Shown: positions 48,298-58,036 of the stretch, in pieces | How positions within the stretch are numbered: the stretch's first letter is position 1 | Layout of the letters: every line of letters begins with the position of its first letter | NCBI GenBank assembly: GCA_963709185.1 | Contig: CAVPVQ010000025.1 | Location: forward strand, 214,035 to 278,034 | Length of the DNA: 64,000 nt | Direction of reading: 5' to 3' | Source of the DNA: Roseiarcus sp963709185 | Lineage (GTDB): Bacteria; Pseudomonadota; Alphaproteobacteria; Rhizobiales; Beijerinckiaceae | Notes under the pieces: model-generated | Told to the model about the DNA's origin: nothing | Seen by the model: the letters and a program-made list of their open reading frames with translations, nothing else | Databases searched by the model: none | Made by a program: the position numbers and the translations under genes

Positions 48298-50731
48298 ATG
48301 ACTGGAGCTGTTCTGGCATGGTCGAGGAGGCCCGAGCCGCGCGCTGGATGGACGAACGACGAGCTGGCGGAGCTCTATCGGGTCGAGCATGCGCTCAACC
48401 AGGCGGCGTTTGCCGTGGAGACGGATCGCGGCGTCTCGGATGAGGGCGACCCGTGGTTCGTGTTCTGCCACAGCGAAGGCGGGGTGGTTGTCCACATAGC
48501 CCGGATCGACGGACTCTACTATCTTTATTGCGTCACGTTGCCCAATCCGTTGGTCGGGTCGAGTTTTGCCGCTCTCACCAAGACCTACATCGCTTCCCTC
48601 CCAACTCCGCCGGCCGCCCATAGGGGTGGGGGGGTCGTAGTCCATCCGTCCGCTTTGCTGAGCTTGCTTGTGGCGGCGGCGATGTTTTCCGTCGACGCGC
48701 TTATGCAGCATTCCGCTCATGCAGCCGATTTGCCGGCCGCGCCGCATCGAGATTTTCTGCTTGGCGATTATAAAGATTATGATGGGGGTAGTCCGGCGAA
48801 AGCTGGGGTGGTTCAATCTTTTACCGCGACCTTTACGGCGGCGGTCTGGCGCGATCGTGGCGCGGACGATTTGGAAACTGTCGGCGCGTGGCGAACGGTG
48901 GAACAGGCCGCCCTGAGCTTCGCTGCTCTTTACGACGCCGATCTTGCAGTCGAAGCATCGGGGAAGGCGGCCCCGGGCGAGCCTCCGGCTTCCCCGCAGG
49001 ACGTTTCGCAGCCGCTGGCCGCGGGGGCGTCCCAAGTCGGCGCGGAGGGGAGCGGCCAATCGTATGGTTGGGGCGATTCTTCAAGCGATGAACACGCCGC
49101 CGGTTGGGCCTCGCCCAGTGGCGCAGTCGCCCCCGCCGCGCAATCAGCGCCGATGCTTGCGAAGTCTTCAGCTGGCGCCGACGGCAGAGATTGCGGGCGC
49201 GCTGATTTCTGGAGGTGAAGGATTCGGCGCGAGTCAGTGGCGTTCGGGCGCCGTGAAGACGGTGGGAAGCGCGGGCGACCCGGCAAAGATGGTATACGAG
49301 GGCGCCGGCGATTTGACGCCGGGTTTCGCCGGCATGAGAGATCTGGACGTCGCTCTGGCGGCCGGAGGAGCGAGCCTTGACATGCAAGGCGGCGGCCTTT
49401 TGCGGCTCGTCGTATCTGGTCAAGGCGAGTTGGCGCTGTTCCATGCGGAATACGCAAAATCAATCGACATTGTGAGCGGCACAACAGCCGACATCGCTCT
49501 GTTCTATGACGCAACGTCAACGTCGATCTCGCAAAGACTGAGACTCGGAGGAGCGACCGATGTGTCTCTTGCCGAGGCGTCGCCGGGGGCGCAGCCCGCG
49601 AGTTTGGTCGTCAACAGTCAGGGCGCGCGGGCCAACGATCTGAACATCCTTGATGCGACATCAGGTCGGGCCGCGGACCTGAACATCAAGATCATCGGGG
49701 AGGAGAATCTCAAATTACAGGAATCTGCTCAGACTTTCGCGGCCTCGCACCTCGACGCCTCGACGCTCACGGGAAATCTGACGGTCGGCATTGATCTCGG
49801 CGACGGCCCTGCGAGCGTGACGAATCTGAGTGTCAGCTCGGGCAATTTTGTCGTGACGCCTCAGGACAGTATCGCGCTGGAGAATCTGGAGAGCAATGCG
49901 ATCATAGAACTGGGGGTTGACCTTAATTCGGCGATCTTCGGGTTCGCCAACGGCGTACATTCGGCAGCCGGGCCGATCGCCCTTACTCTTGATCTTGGGA
50001 TTTCCGGACCGAGCGCGTCGGTGAGCATTGGCTTGATCAATGCTGCCGGCGTCGGAGATCTGTCGATCGTGTCGTCGGGCGGCGATAACGCGGCGCAAAC
50101 GATCAGCGATCCTGCGCTGACGAATCTGCAGTTGACCGGGACTGCGGCGCTCGAAATCGGTGCAATTGCGGGCATCGGGTCCGCCGACCATCAAAATGTC
50201 CTGATCGACGCCGGGGGTCTTGCCGGTTATTTAACGCTCAACGCCAGCGCGATCGCCGATCTGGCCGCCGGTGGACGGCAAGTGTTGATCGTTCTTGGGG
50301 CCGGGGGCGGCGCGGTCACTGACACCAGCGTCACCGAATCTTTGACTGTAACGATCGGGGCTGGGCAGGCGGTGCTGAATATCGCCGATGGCGTCACTCA
50401 TCTTGCCGTGGCGGGCTTGAAGAACACGGATCAGATCAATGTGGGCGACGCAACGGCCGCTGACACATTTATCGACGGCGTTGCGTCCACACCGTCGCAA
50501 CAAGCTTCCATTGACGCTGCGGCCAATCTGCTGATTGCGGCGACTAAGGCGGCGGCGTTGGCTGGCTCAACGGTCGCCCATCAGGCTGTGCTTTTTTCGT
50601 ACCAGGGCGATTCGTATGTTTTCGTCGATGCGGTGGGCAACCACGTCTTCAATTCGTCGCTTGATGCAATCGTCAAGGTGACCGGCGTCGCATCGACGAC
50701 GGATCTTGCGGGCGTGTTTCACTCCGCGTAG
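48298..50731 (+). pseudogene. Type I secretion substrate, beta-repeat protein with one frameshift
   Basis: The N-terminal domain (GWTNDELAELYRVEHALNQA, DEGDPWFVFCHSEGGVVVHI, ARIDGLYYLYC) is a conserved cytoplasmic-looking module. A membrane segment (ALLSLLVAAAMFSVDALMQ) follows. The first frame ends at 49,218; near 49,150 the adjacent frame takes over with LAPTAEIAGALISGGEGFGA. It continues as glycine/serine-rich beta strands (TGNLTVGIDLGDGPASVTNL) to a C-terminus SYVFVDAVGNHVFNSSLDAI, VKVTGV…, like type I secretion signals. The transporter genes follow in the same direction. The frames may be one ~800-residue gene with an indel, or two overlapping genes. Confidence 0.6.
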
Positions 50732-50834
50732 GAAAGTGCAATTAAGCGCGTTTTGGCTAACTCGCCTGGCGCGTCGATAACTGGTCGTGGTTTTTCCGTT
50801 ATTGGTGATCGCCTCGAGGCGAAGGATTGATTTG

Positions 50835-52601
50835 ATGAAAAGTGGGAGAGCGAGGCGCATCACCAATGATGCGCTACGCAAGGGGCTAAGGGCGATCGCG
50901 CCGGCGTTTGCGACGGCGATCGTATTCAGCTTTTTCCTGAATCTGCTGATGTTCGTCAGCCCATTGTATATGCTTCAAATATACGATCGCGTGCTTGGCA
51001 CCCGAAATCTCGCGACGCTTGTCGGGCTCACGGTGATCGCCGCGGCGCTGCTGATGGTGTGGGCGGGGCTCGAGACGTTGCGCTCGCGCCTGCTGGTGCG
51101 GGCGGGCCTTCTTTTTGATGAGCGATTTGCGGCGCCGATGTTCAAGATTGTGCATCAGGGCATCCTGTTGCAACCGGACGCCATCAACCAACAACATCTG
51201 CGCGACGTCGATACTATTCGTGAGTTTCTGACCGGCTCCGGCCTGATCGCGTTCTGCGACGCGCCGTGGTTTCCGGTATTCATTTTGGCGGCTTTCGTGC
51301 TGCATCCGTGGTTTGGCGTCATCGCGATCATCGGCGGGGTGGTGACGCTGGGACTGGCGCTGCTGAACGAGATCTCCACCCGCAAGACGCTGCTTGCCGC
51401 CTCGAAAGCCAGCATGGCGGCGGGACAGAGCGCGCAGTCGACCTTCCGCAACACCGAGGTCGTTCAGGCGATGGGAATGGTTGACGCGTTGGTTGGCCGT
51501 TGGAGCCATCATCATGATGGAGTCCTCGCCCTGCAAGCCAAAGCAAGCGACCGGGCGGGCGCGATCGTCGCCTTCACCAAGTTCTTTCGAATGTTCCTGC
51601 AAACTTCGATTCTCGGCGTCGGCGCGTATCTGGCTGTTCAGCATGAAATATCGGCGGGCATGATGATCGCGGCGTCCATTCTGATTGGGCGCGCGCTGCA
51701 GCCGATCGAACTGGCGGTCGGAAACTGGAAGGGTTTTCTCGGCGCGCGGGAGGCCTTTGGCCGCATGGGGCGGTTGCTGGCGCTGGTTGGAGCCGAACCG
51801 GAGCGGATGTCGCTGCCGCGCCCAGCCGGATCTTTGACCGTCGAAAACATCGTCGCCGGCGCGCCCGGTGGAAAAACGCCGATCCTGCGCGGGGTGTCGT
51901 TTGCGGTCGGCGCAGGCGAACTGCTTGGCATCGTCGGTCCAAGCGCCGCCGGCAAGTCGTCTCTCGCGCGCGTTCTGGTGGGCGTGTGGCAGGTGGCGGC
52001 TGGCGCGGTCCGGCTCGACGGCTCCGACCTGTTTCATTGGGACCCCAAGGAGCTTGGACGCCATCTCGGATACTTGCCGCAGGACGTGGAATTGTTCGGC
52101 GGCACCGTCGCCGAGAACATCGCTCGATTCGAAGAGATTGACAGCGAGGCGGTGATCGCGGCGGCTCAGCTCGCCGGGTGCCACGAACTGATCCAGAATC
52201 TGCCCGAAGGCTACAACACCAATATCGGCGAGGGCGGCCAGGCGCTGTCGGGCGGCCAGCGGCAACGCATCGGATTCGCCAGAAGCCTGTATCGCACGCC
52301 CAGCCTGATCGTTCTCGACGAACCGAACGCCAATCTCGACGCGGCCGGCGAGGAGGCGCTGCTGGCGGCGCTGCAGAAGCTGAAGACGATGGGCGCCACG
52401 GTTGTCCTGGTGACCCACAAAATCAATATTCTGTCGATCGTCGACAAGTTGATGATTCTCCAGGACGGAATGGTGCAAGCTTTTGGCAGTAGAGACGAGA
52501 TCTTACGTCGTGTGGCTGGGCCGAAGGTCGTCAAGAACGTTTCCGGGCAGGGATCAGCCCCTGTCGCCGCGATCAACGAAAACAAGGCGAGCCTGTCATG
52601 A
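50835..52601 (+). CDS. prtD: PrtD-like type I secretion ABC transporter
   Basis: The 588-residue protein has an N-terminal membrane domain (VFSFFLNLLMFVSPLYMLQI, then YDRVLGTRNLATLVGLTVIA) and a C-terminal ATPase. The Walker A GIVGPSAAGKSSLARVL is near residue 365, the signature LSGGQRQRIGFARSLYR near 471 and Walker B LIVLDEPNANLD near 491. It exports repeat proteins through HlyD and a TolC-type pore. The start at 50,835 follows GAAGGA. It overlaps the next (HlyD) gene by four bases. No TolC gene is present in the window. Confidence 0.95.
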   Translation: MKSGRARRITNDALRKGLRAIAPAFATAIVFSFFLNLLMFVSPLYMLQIYDRVLGTRNLATLVGLTVIAAALLMVWAGLETLRSRLLVRAGLLFDERFAAPMFKIVHQGILLQPDAINQQHLRDVDTIREFLTGSGLIAFCDAPWFPVFILAAFVLHPWFGVIAIIGGVVTLGLALLNEISTRKTLLAASKASMAAGQSAQSTFRNTEVVQAMGMVDALVGRWSHHHDGVLALQAKASDRAGAIVAFTKFFRMFLQTSILGVGAYLAVQHEISAGMMIAASILIGRALQPIELAVGNWKGFLGAREAFGRMGRLLALVGAEPERMSLPRPAGSLTVENIVAGAPGGKTPILRGVSFAVGAGELLGIVGPSAAGKSSLARVLVGVWQVAAGAVRLDGSDLFHWDPKELGRHLGYLPQDVELFGGTVAENIARFEEIDSEAVIAAAQLAGCHELIQNLPEGYNTNIGEGGQALSGGQRQRIGFARSLYRTPSLIVLDEPNANLDAAGEEALLAALQKLKTMGATVVLVTHKINILSIVDKLMILQDGMVQAFGSRDEILRRVAGPKVVKNVSGQGSAPVAAINENKASLS

Positions 52602-53909
52602 AAAGTCTACCCGCGAATCCGAAGCGACCGACGAATTGGCGCGGGATAGCGGCGCTCGGCTACGGCCTGATCTTCTCGACGTTCGGCGTCGTCGGCGGTT
52701 GGGCGGCGGTGACCAAGATCGATCGCGCAGTCGAGGCGCCCGGGGTCGTCTCGATTGAAACGAACCACAAGACGGTGCAACATCTGGAAGGCGGCATCAT
52801 ACGGGCCATTCTGGTCAAGGAGGGCGAGTCCGTCGCGGCCGGCGCGACGTTGTTTCGCCTCGAAAACGTCCAGGCCAAGGCGACGTTCGATACGCTCGAC
52901 AATCAACTGTTTTCCGCTCTCGCGACCGAGGCCCGATTGATTGCGGAGCGCGACCAAAAGGAGGCGATTGCTTGGCCGCAGGAGATCGAAGCTCATGCCG
53001 ATGAGCCCCTTATCTCCCACATCATGGCTGACCAGCAGGCCGACTTCGCCAAGCGGCGCGATTCTCTCCAGGCGCAGGTTGACGTGCTGGAATCGCGGAT
53101 GAAGCAGCTGGCGATCCAGATCGACGGCGTTCAGATCCAAAAGGAATCGACCGAAAGGCAGGTTGCTTATATTGATAAAGAGCTCCTCGGTCTTCGCGAG
53201 TTGAGTGAGAAGAATCTGGTGCCGGTGACGCGGCTTTACACCATGGAGCGGGAGCGCGAGCGGCTGGAGGGCGTCATCGGCCAAGCCATCACCGACGCTG
53301 CGAAAGCGCAGGGAGAGATCGGCGAGTATAAGTACCGAGGTCCAGCAGCTCAAGGAAAAATTCCAGGAAGAGGTCGCATCGTCCCTGGTCGACACGCGTC
53401 AGAAGCTTTCCGATCTGCATGAGAGGCTCGCGGTCGCCCAGGACATCCTGCGGCGGATCGACGTCACCGCGCCGGTTTCCGGCACGGTGCAGAACCTGAA
53501 GGTCTTCACTATCGGACAGGTGGTGCGCCCCGGCGAGTCGCTGCTCGACATCGTCCCCGAGAAAGAGCGATTGATCGTCGAGGCGCAATTCTCGCCGACC
53601 GACATCGATGGCGTGCACGCCGGGCAGGAGGCGGAGATTCGATTCCCCGCCTTTCACTCGCGGCTCATTCCGCTGCTGATCGGCCGTCTTGAATCGATCT
53701 CGCGCGACCGACTGTTCGACGAAGGTTCAAAGCAGCCCTATTATCGGGGCATCGTGGTCCTCGATAAGGCGGAAATTCCCGAAAATCTCCGATCGAGGGT
53801 GATAGCCGGCATGCCCTCGGAGGTCATCGTGGCGTCCGGAGAGCGCACCGTGCTGAACTATTTGATCTCCCCCTTGGCGTCGACCCTCCGAAAGACCTTC
53901 ATCGATTGA
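52598..53909 (+). pseudogene. HlyD-family type I secretion adaptor, one frameshift
   Basis: The start overlaps the prtD stop (ATGA). The N-terminal part has a membrane anchor (GYGLIFSTFGVVGGWAAVTK), a lipoyl-type strand (APGVVSIETNHKTVQHLEGG) and a long coiled coil. After GEIGEYKY (near 53,325) one extra base shifts the frame. The neighbouring frame continues STEVQQLKEKFQEEVASSLV, APVSGTVQNLKVFTIGQVVR and ends LNYLISPLASTLRKTFID, the standard HlyD/PrtE C-terminus. Correcting one base gives a normal ~436-residue adaptor. Confidence 0.9.
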
Positions 53910-53941
53910 GGCGTCCCTGAAGAACGCGATTTAGGCGACGG

Positions 53942-54544
53942 TCATCGGATACGCTGATTTGAGCGTTCTTTCAGCCCAGGACGTGGCGACTGAGGTCTAT
54001 CAGGCCAAGGATAGTCCCCGCTCGAAGAGAGACAGCTTTCCACTCTCGCCACGAATATTGTAAGCATTTCAGTATAGCGTTCGCACCAATCGAATTCGAC
54101 TAATAGCTTCTTCCCCGATAAATTCTTTGCTTGAGGGCGTCCATACAAGTAAGATACTCCTAGAATGGCGCTTCCATCATCCGTACCCCCTAAATATATT
54201 GAGCACGGCGCACGGATCGCATCATCACGCCTTTGTGATAATTCGTTACATTGATCAAATAGCCATTCGAAATCACCATTTCTTGGAATGAGCTTGCGGC
54301 TAGCTTTCACCGCCGCGCTCAACATGTTTCTTTGGGCTTCATCGCTCCCTGCCGAATACCAGATAGCGAGGGCGATCGATCGCTCTGCTCCGGTGACAAC
54401 TACGAACAATTGGCCCAATTTCTCGTGAAGATAGTTCCAAGTGTGGGTCACCTTGCCGACTGCGAGCGTGTACTGCTCAAAGACCCCTTTTCGATCTTCG
54501 CCGGAAGGCCAATCAGAGCTATGTGACGCCGATTTAGCGGCCAT
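53942..54544 (-). CDS. Hypothetical protein, A/T-rich gene
   Basis: The ATG at 54,544 follows GAGGATAAC. The 200-residue product (TLAVGKVTHTWNYLHEKLGQ, AIALAIWYSAGSDEAQRNML, WLFDQCNELSQRRDDAIRAP) is soluble and helical with a W/Y-rich pattern. No family was recognised. The base composition is clearly richer in A/T than its neighbours, suggesting recent transfer. It lies between the HlyD gene and IS630, convergent with hlyD. Confidence 0.6.
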   Translation of the reverse strand: MAAKSASHSSDWPSGEDRKGVFEQYTLAVGKVTHTWNYLHEKLGQLFVVVTGAERSIALAIWYSAGSDEAQRNMLSAAVKASRKLIPRNGDFEWLFDQCNELSQRRDDAIRAPCSIYLGGTDDGSAILGVSYLYGRPQAKNLSGKKLLVEFDWCERYTEMLTIFVARVESCLSSSGDYPWPDRPQSPRPGLKERSNQRIR

Positions 54545-54787
54545 GTTATCCTCTTTCCACGAAATGACAAAGAAGGCGGGCTGAGAGAGCCGCGGATTGC
54601 TCTGAGCTGAGGGTAGTAAATGGATATGCAAGCAGTAGAGGCGGCCCTTTGTCGCGATCGACCACAGCCAACTTGCCAAATAGGAGATAGAAATATTTCT
54701 GATACAAGATCGGAGTCTCTCCACCAACGCATGTATTGTGTCAAGAGTTCAGATCAAATCATCGTCGGCTGAACGACTTGATAGCTA

Positions 54788-55924
54788 GTGGATCAAATCT
54801 GACATTTGAATCTTTTCAGGGATTCCCGCGCTTCTCGCGAGGTGCGAGTCTGGCGGATGCGCACAGGAATATCGTTTGCCGTTTCGCCCGAAGATCGGCT
54901 CCGCCTTCTGGCTTTGATCAAGGATCGCAACGTGCCACAGAAGCACGTTTGGCGCGGCCAGATCGTTTTTTTGACGGCCGACGGGGTCAGCGCGAACGAG
55001 ATCATGCGCCGGACGGGCAAGTCGAAGACCTGCGTGTGGCGATGGCAGGAACGGTTCGCCAGCGAGAGATACGAGGGCCTGGCCCGCGACAAGACACGTC
55101 CCTCGCGCGTCAAGCCGTTGGCGGACGACATCGTTGCGCGGGTCGTGGAGCTGACGCTTGAAGCGCCGCCGGGCGAGACGACGCACTGCACCGCCGCTTT
55201 GATGGCGAAGGCGTCCGGCGTCTCCGTCAGCTCCGTTCAGCGCATCTGGCGCAAACATGGTCTTCAGCCGCACCGCATGCGGCAGTTCAAGCTCTACAAC
55301 GATCCCAATTTCGTGGAAAAACTGCGCGACGCCGTCGGGCTCTATGCGGATCCGCCCGCGCACGCCATCGTCTTGTCTTTTGATGAGAAGAACCAAATCC
55401 AGGCGCTTGACCGCACTCAGCCCGGGTTGCCGCTGAAAAAGGGCCGCGCCGGCACAATGACCCATGATTGCAAGCGGCACGGCACGACGACGCTGTTCGC
55501 CGCCATGAACATTCTCGACGGCACGGTGATGGGTAAAAACATGGAGCGCCACCGCCATCAGGAGTTCATCCGCTTCCTGAACGCAATCGACGCCAAGGTT
55601 CCCGCCGGGAAGATGATCCTCGACAATTACGCCGCCCACAAGCATCCCAAAGTGCTCCAATGGCTCACCCGCCATGAGCGGTTCGTTTTCCACTTCACGC
55701 CGACATCCTGCTCGTGGCTCAACGCCGTCGAAGGCTTTTTCGCCACCCTCACAAAGCGACGATTGAAACGCGGCGTATTCGGGTCCCTCGTCGACCTGCA
55801 GGCCGCCATCAACCGCTTCCTCGAAGAGCACAATCTACAATCGGCGCCCTTCACATGGACCGCTGATCCAGACAAAATCATCGCCGCCGTCAGACGAGGG
55901 CGCCAAGTGTCGGATTCGAACCAA
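54788..55924 (+). mobile_element. Complete IS630-family element
   Basis: The left end GTGGATCAAATCTGACATTT after TA (54,786) and the complement of the right end, TTGGTTCGAATCCGACACTT before TA (55,925), are imperfect inverted repeats. Flanking TA dinucleotides fit the IS630/Tc1 TA target. A truncated near-identical copy lies at 15,819-16,394. Confidence 0.8.
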
Positions 55925-55927
55925 TAG
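54857..55927 (+). CDS. IS630-family transposase
   Basis: The start at 54,857 gives MRTGISFAVSPEDRLRLLAL and a helix-turn-helix (GVSANEIMRRTGKSKTCVWR). The DDE domain has IVLSFDEKNQIQALDRTQPG, MILDNYAAHKHPKVLQWL and TPTSCSWLNAVEGFFATLTK. The protein is intact (356 residues). Its stop TAG (55,925-55,927) uses the TA target dinucleotide plus the next base, so the terminator lies partly outside the element. Confidence 0.9.
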   Translation: MRTGISFAVSPEDRLRLLALIKDRNVPQKHVWRGQIVFLTADGVSANEIMRRTGKSKTCVWRWQERFASERYEGLARDKTRPSRVKPLADDIVARVVELTLEAPPGETTHCTAALMAKASGVSVSSVQRIWRKHGLQPHRMRQFKLYNDPNFVEKLRDAVGLYADPPAHAIVLSFDEKNQIQALDRTQPGLPLKKGRAGTMTHDCKRHGTTTLFAAMNILDGTVMGKNMERHRHQEFIRFLNAIDAKVPAGKMILDNYAAHKHPKVLQWLTRHERFVFHFTPTSCSWLNAVEGFFATLTKRRLKRGVFGSLVDLQAAINRFLEEHNLQSAPFTWTADPDKIIAAVRRGRQVSDSNQ

Positions 55928-55929
55928 GC

Positions 55930-56385
55930 GCAATGCAAAAATGGCCAAACAGCGCGAAAATGCGGCGATGCTCCGCGAGGCCTCCACCGCGACCTTCGCC
56001 ACAATGTCGGCGAGGCGACGGATATCGTCTATCATTTCTTCGGCAGCCTCCGACGGACTTTGAGGTTCGATCGATTGCGACGAACAGATGGACCTTGCCT
56101 TCGGCGGTTCGCACCTCGGCGGTATCAATATGGAAATAGCCGATTGGGTAGGACGTGAACTTAGTCTTGACCAGCTTGTCGCCTTCGACGTCGGGCAAGC
56201 GGGTGACGCCTGGCGCTGCAGGGACGAGCGCTTCTGACGCCGGATTGTCGCCTGCGAGGTATAGAGACAGCCATCGAGCGGCAGCAGCGAGTGCCTGCGG
56301 GATGCCACAAATATCGCCGCGTCCTCAACCGACCGGGACAGTTGATCGCGCCTCTTCCGACCCGATTGTGTGCGTGATGCGCAAA
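55930..56385 (-). pseudogene. IS481-family transposase fragment
   Basis: The minus strand encodes FVASRRHSLLPLDGCLYTSQ, ATIRRQKRSSL, then in another frame LPDVEGDKLVKTKFTSYPIG, YFHIDTAEVRTAEGKVHLFV and AIDRTSKSV. This is the central integrase-like part of IS481 transposases. It is cut off on one side by IS630 and on the other by the IS256 end at 56,386. The IS481 tail at 36,135 could be from the same family. Confidence 0.75.
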
Positions 56386-56486
56386 GCGGAGCTATGGCCG
56401 AAAGTTGGTGAGGGCGCGAATCGGGGAAGACCGCATATCGCGGGGGTGTTCGAGCCTCCACTTCTCCACCGAAGGAGCGATATGCC

Positions 56487-57865
56487 GTGTCTGACGATAA
56501 TGTTTTCAAACTGATTCAGCCCGGGATTTTGATCGACCGGCTGACCGAAGTCCTGCGCGATGGGGCGCGCGTGCTTTTGACCCAGGCGGTCGAGGCGGAA
56601 GTGTCGGAGTTTCTGGCCAGGACCGTCGATCTGAGGATCAACGATGGTTGCCGGCGCGTCGCGCGCCACGGCCATCTGCCCGAGCGCGATATCCTGACCG
56701 GCCTCGGGCCAGTGGCGGTGCGCCAGCCGCGCGTGCGCGACCGGGAGGCGGGCGCCCGACGATGTTGGACGCATCCGCTTCACGCCGGCGATCCTGCCGC
56801 CCTATGCCCGGCGCTCGAAGAGCCTCGATACGCTGATCCCGATCCTTTATCTGAAAGGCGCCTCGACCGGCGATTTTGGCGAGGTGCTGGCCGCCTGCTT
56901 GGCAAGGACGCGCCCGGCCTATCGGCGACGACCATTGGGCGGTTGAAGGAGGGCTGGATCGACGAGCACAAGCGATGGAGCGAGCGCGACCTGTCGGCCA
57001 GGAGCTACGTCTACGTCTGGGCGGACGGCATTTACCTGCAAGCGCGTCTGGAAGACGAGGCGCAGTGCATCCTGGTTATCATCGGCGCCACGCCGGAGGG
57101 CAAGAAGGAGTTGCTCGGTTTTGTCGACGGAGCGCGCGAGAGCGCCCACGACTGGCGCGCCCCGCTGCTTGATTTGAAGCGCCGGGGCCTATCGATCGCG
57201 CCCAAGGTGGCGGTCGCCGATGGCGCGCTCGGGTTCTGGAAGGCGATCGGCGAGCTATGGCCCAAGACCCGCGAGCAGCGATGCTGGGTCCACAAGACCG
57301 CCAATGTCCTAAACAAATTGCCCAAGAGCCAGCAGCCGAGGGCCAAGCGCATGCTGCAAGACATCTGGATGGCTGAAACGAGGAATGACGCCGACGCGGC
57401 GTTTGACGCCTTCGTCGAGACCTATGCCGTCAAATACCAGAAAGCCGCCGAATGCCTGAACAAGGATCGAAAGCCGCTGCTCGCCTTCTACGGCTTCCCC
57501 GCCGAACACTGGAAGCACCTGCGCACGTCGAACCCGATCGAAAGCACATTCGCGACCGTGCGGCACAGGACGATCCGATCGAAGGGATGCCTTTCGAACA
57601 CGCCCGCGCTTGCCATGGTGTTCAAGCTCGTCGAAGGCGCGCAGAAGAGCTAGTGGATAAAATCAGACGGAAGAATCCGTCGCGACTTGAATCATTCCAG
57701 ATACTTGCACTGTTTTCGATGGTTCGAAGCGTCTGATTTATCCACTAGCGCCGCCTTGACGGCCACAACCAGTTGCCAAAGATCATTCGAGGTGTGAAGT
57801 TTGCCGACGGGTGCGAGGTCATCGCCAAGCCAGACGACCTTCAAACCCAAACCGCCGCTGCCTGA
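56487..57865 (+). pseudogene. IS256-family transposase, frameshifted and MITE-disrupted
   Basis: A GTG at 56,487 starts MSDDNVFKLIQPGILIDRLT. The expected DDVGRIRFTPAILPPYARRS, then DTLIPILYLKGASTGDFGEV, lies in another frame between about 56,757 and 56,890, so two compensating indels are present. The frame then reads LSATTIGRLKEGWIDEHKRW, VYVWADGIYLQARLEDEAQC and NPIESTFATVRHRTIRSKGC. At AQKS it meets TAG (57,651), where the MITE begins. After the MITE the original C-terminus RRLDGHNQLPKIIRGVKFAD resumes, ending at 57,865. Confidence 0.8.
57653..57745. mobile_element. IS630-type MITE, 93 bp
   Basis: GTGGATAAAATCAGACG (57,653) and the complement of the right end, GTGGATAAATCAGACG (to 57,745), are terminal inverted repeats differing by one base indel. 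TA flanks both sides (57,651 and 57,746). The ends resemble those of the IS630 element at 54,788 (GTGGATCAAATCTGAC), so an IS630-family transposase could move it. It contains no gene. Confidence 0.8.
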
Positions 57866-58036
57866 TCCTTCAGGCCATCACCACGAATTTGCGATAGCTC
57901 CGCAAAGGGGCCGTCAGCGACGAAAGACGATAGCCCTCTCCAACCCAGGTCCGTGAAAGGATTTCGACCGACTTGTCAGCCTCGCGCAAGCGAGCGGATG
58001 TTAAATAGACCCACGATGTTTCTGAGGGACGGGGCG
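57866..58036. other. IS256 right end and flgE leader
   Basis: After the IS256 end (57,903), about 130 bp precede flgE. GAGGGACGGGG upstream of 58,037 is a plausible ribosome site. No sigma-28 or sigma-54 type promoter was clear. Confidence 0.35.

Larger units (their letters stand above)
56386..57903 (+). mobile_element. IS256-family element (second type)
   Basis: The left end GCGGAGCTATGGCCGAAAGT (56,386) matches the complement of the right end, GCGGAGCTATCGCAAATTCG (57,903). TTGGTGAGGGC and GTGGTGATGGC lie further in. The element is inserted in the IS481 fragment and itself carries a MITE. Confidence 0.75.

Noticed and set aside
50886..52478. Long minus-strand frame opposite prtD
   Set aside because: prtD has all ABC motifs on the plus strand. 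The antisense frame is a GC-rich shadow without motifs.
53325..53330. Separate gene for the C-terminal half of HlyD
   Set aside because: The second half begins in mid-domain without a start site. One extra base explains the break.
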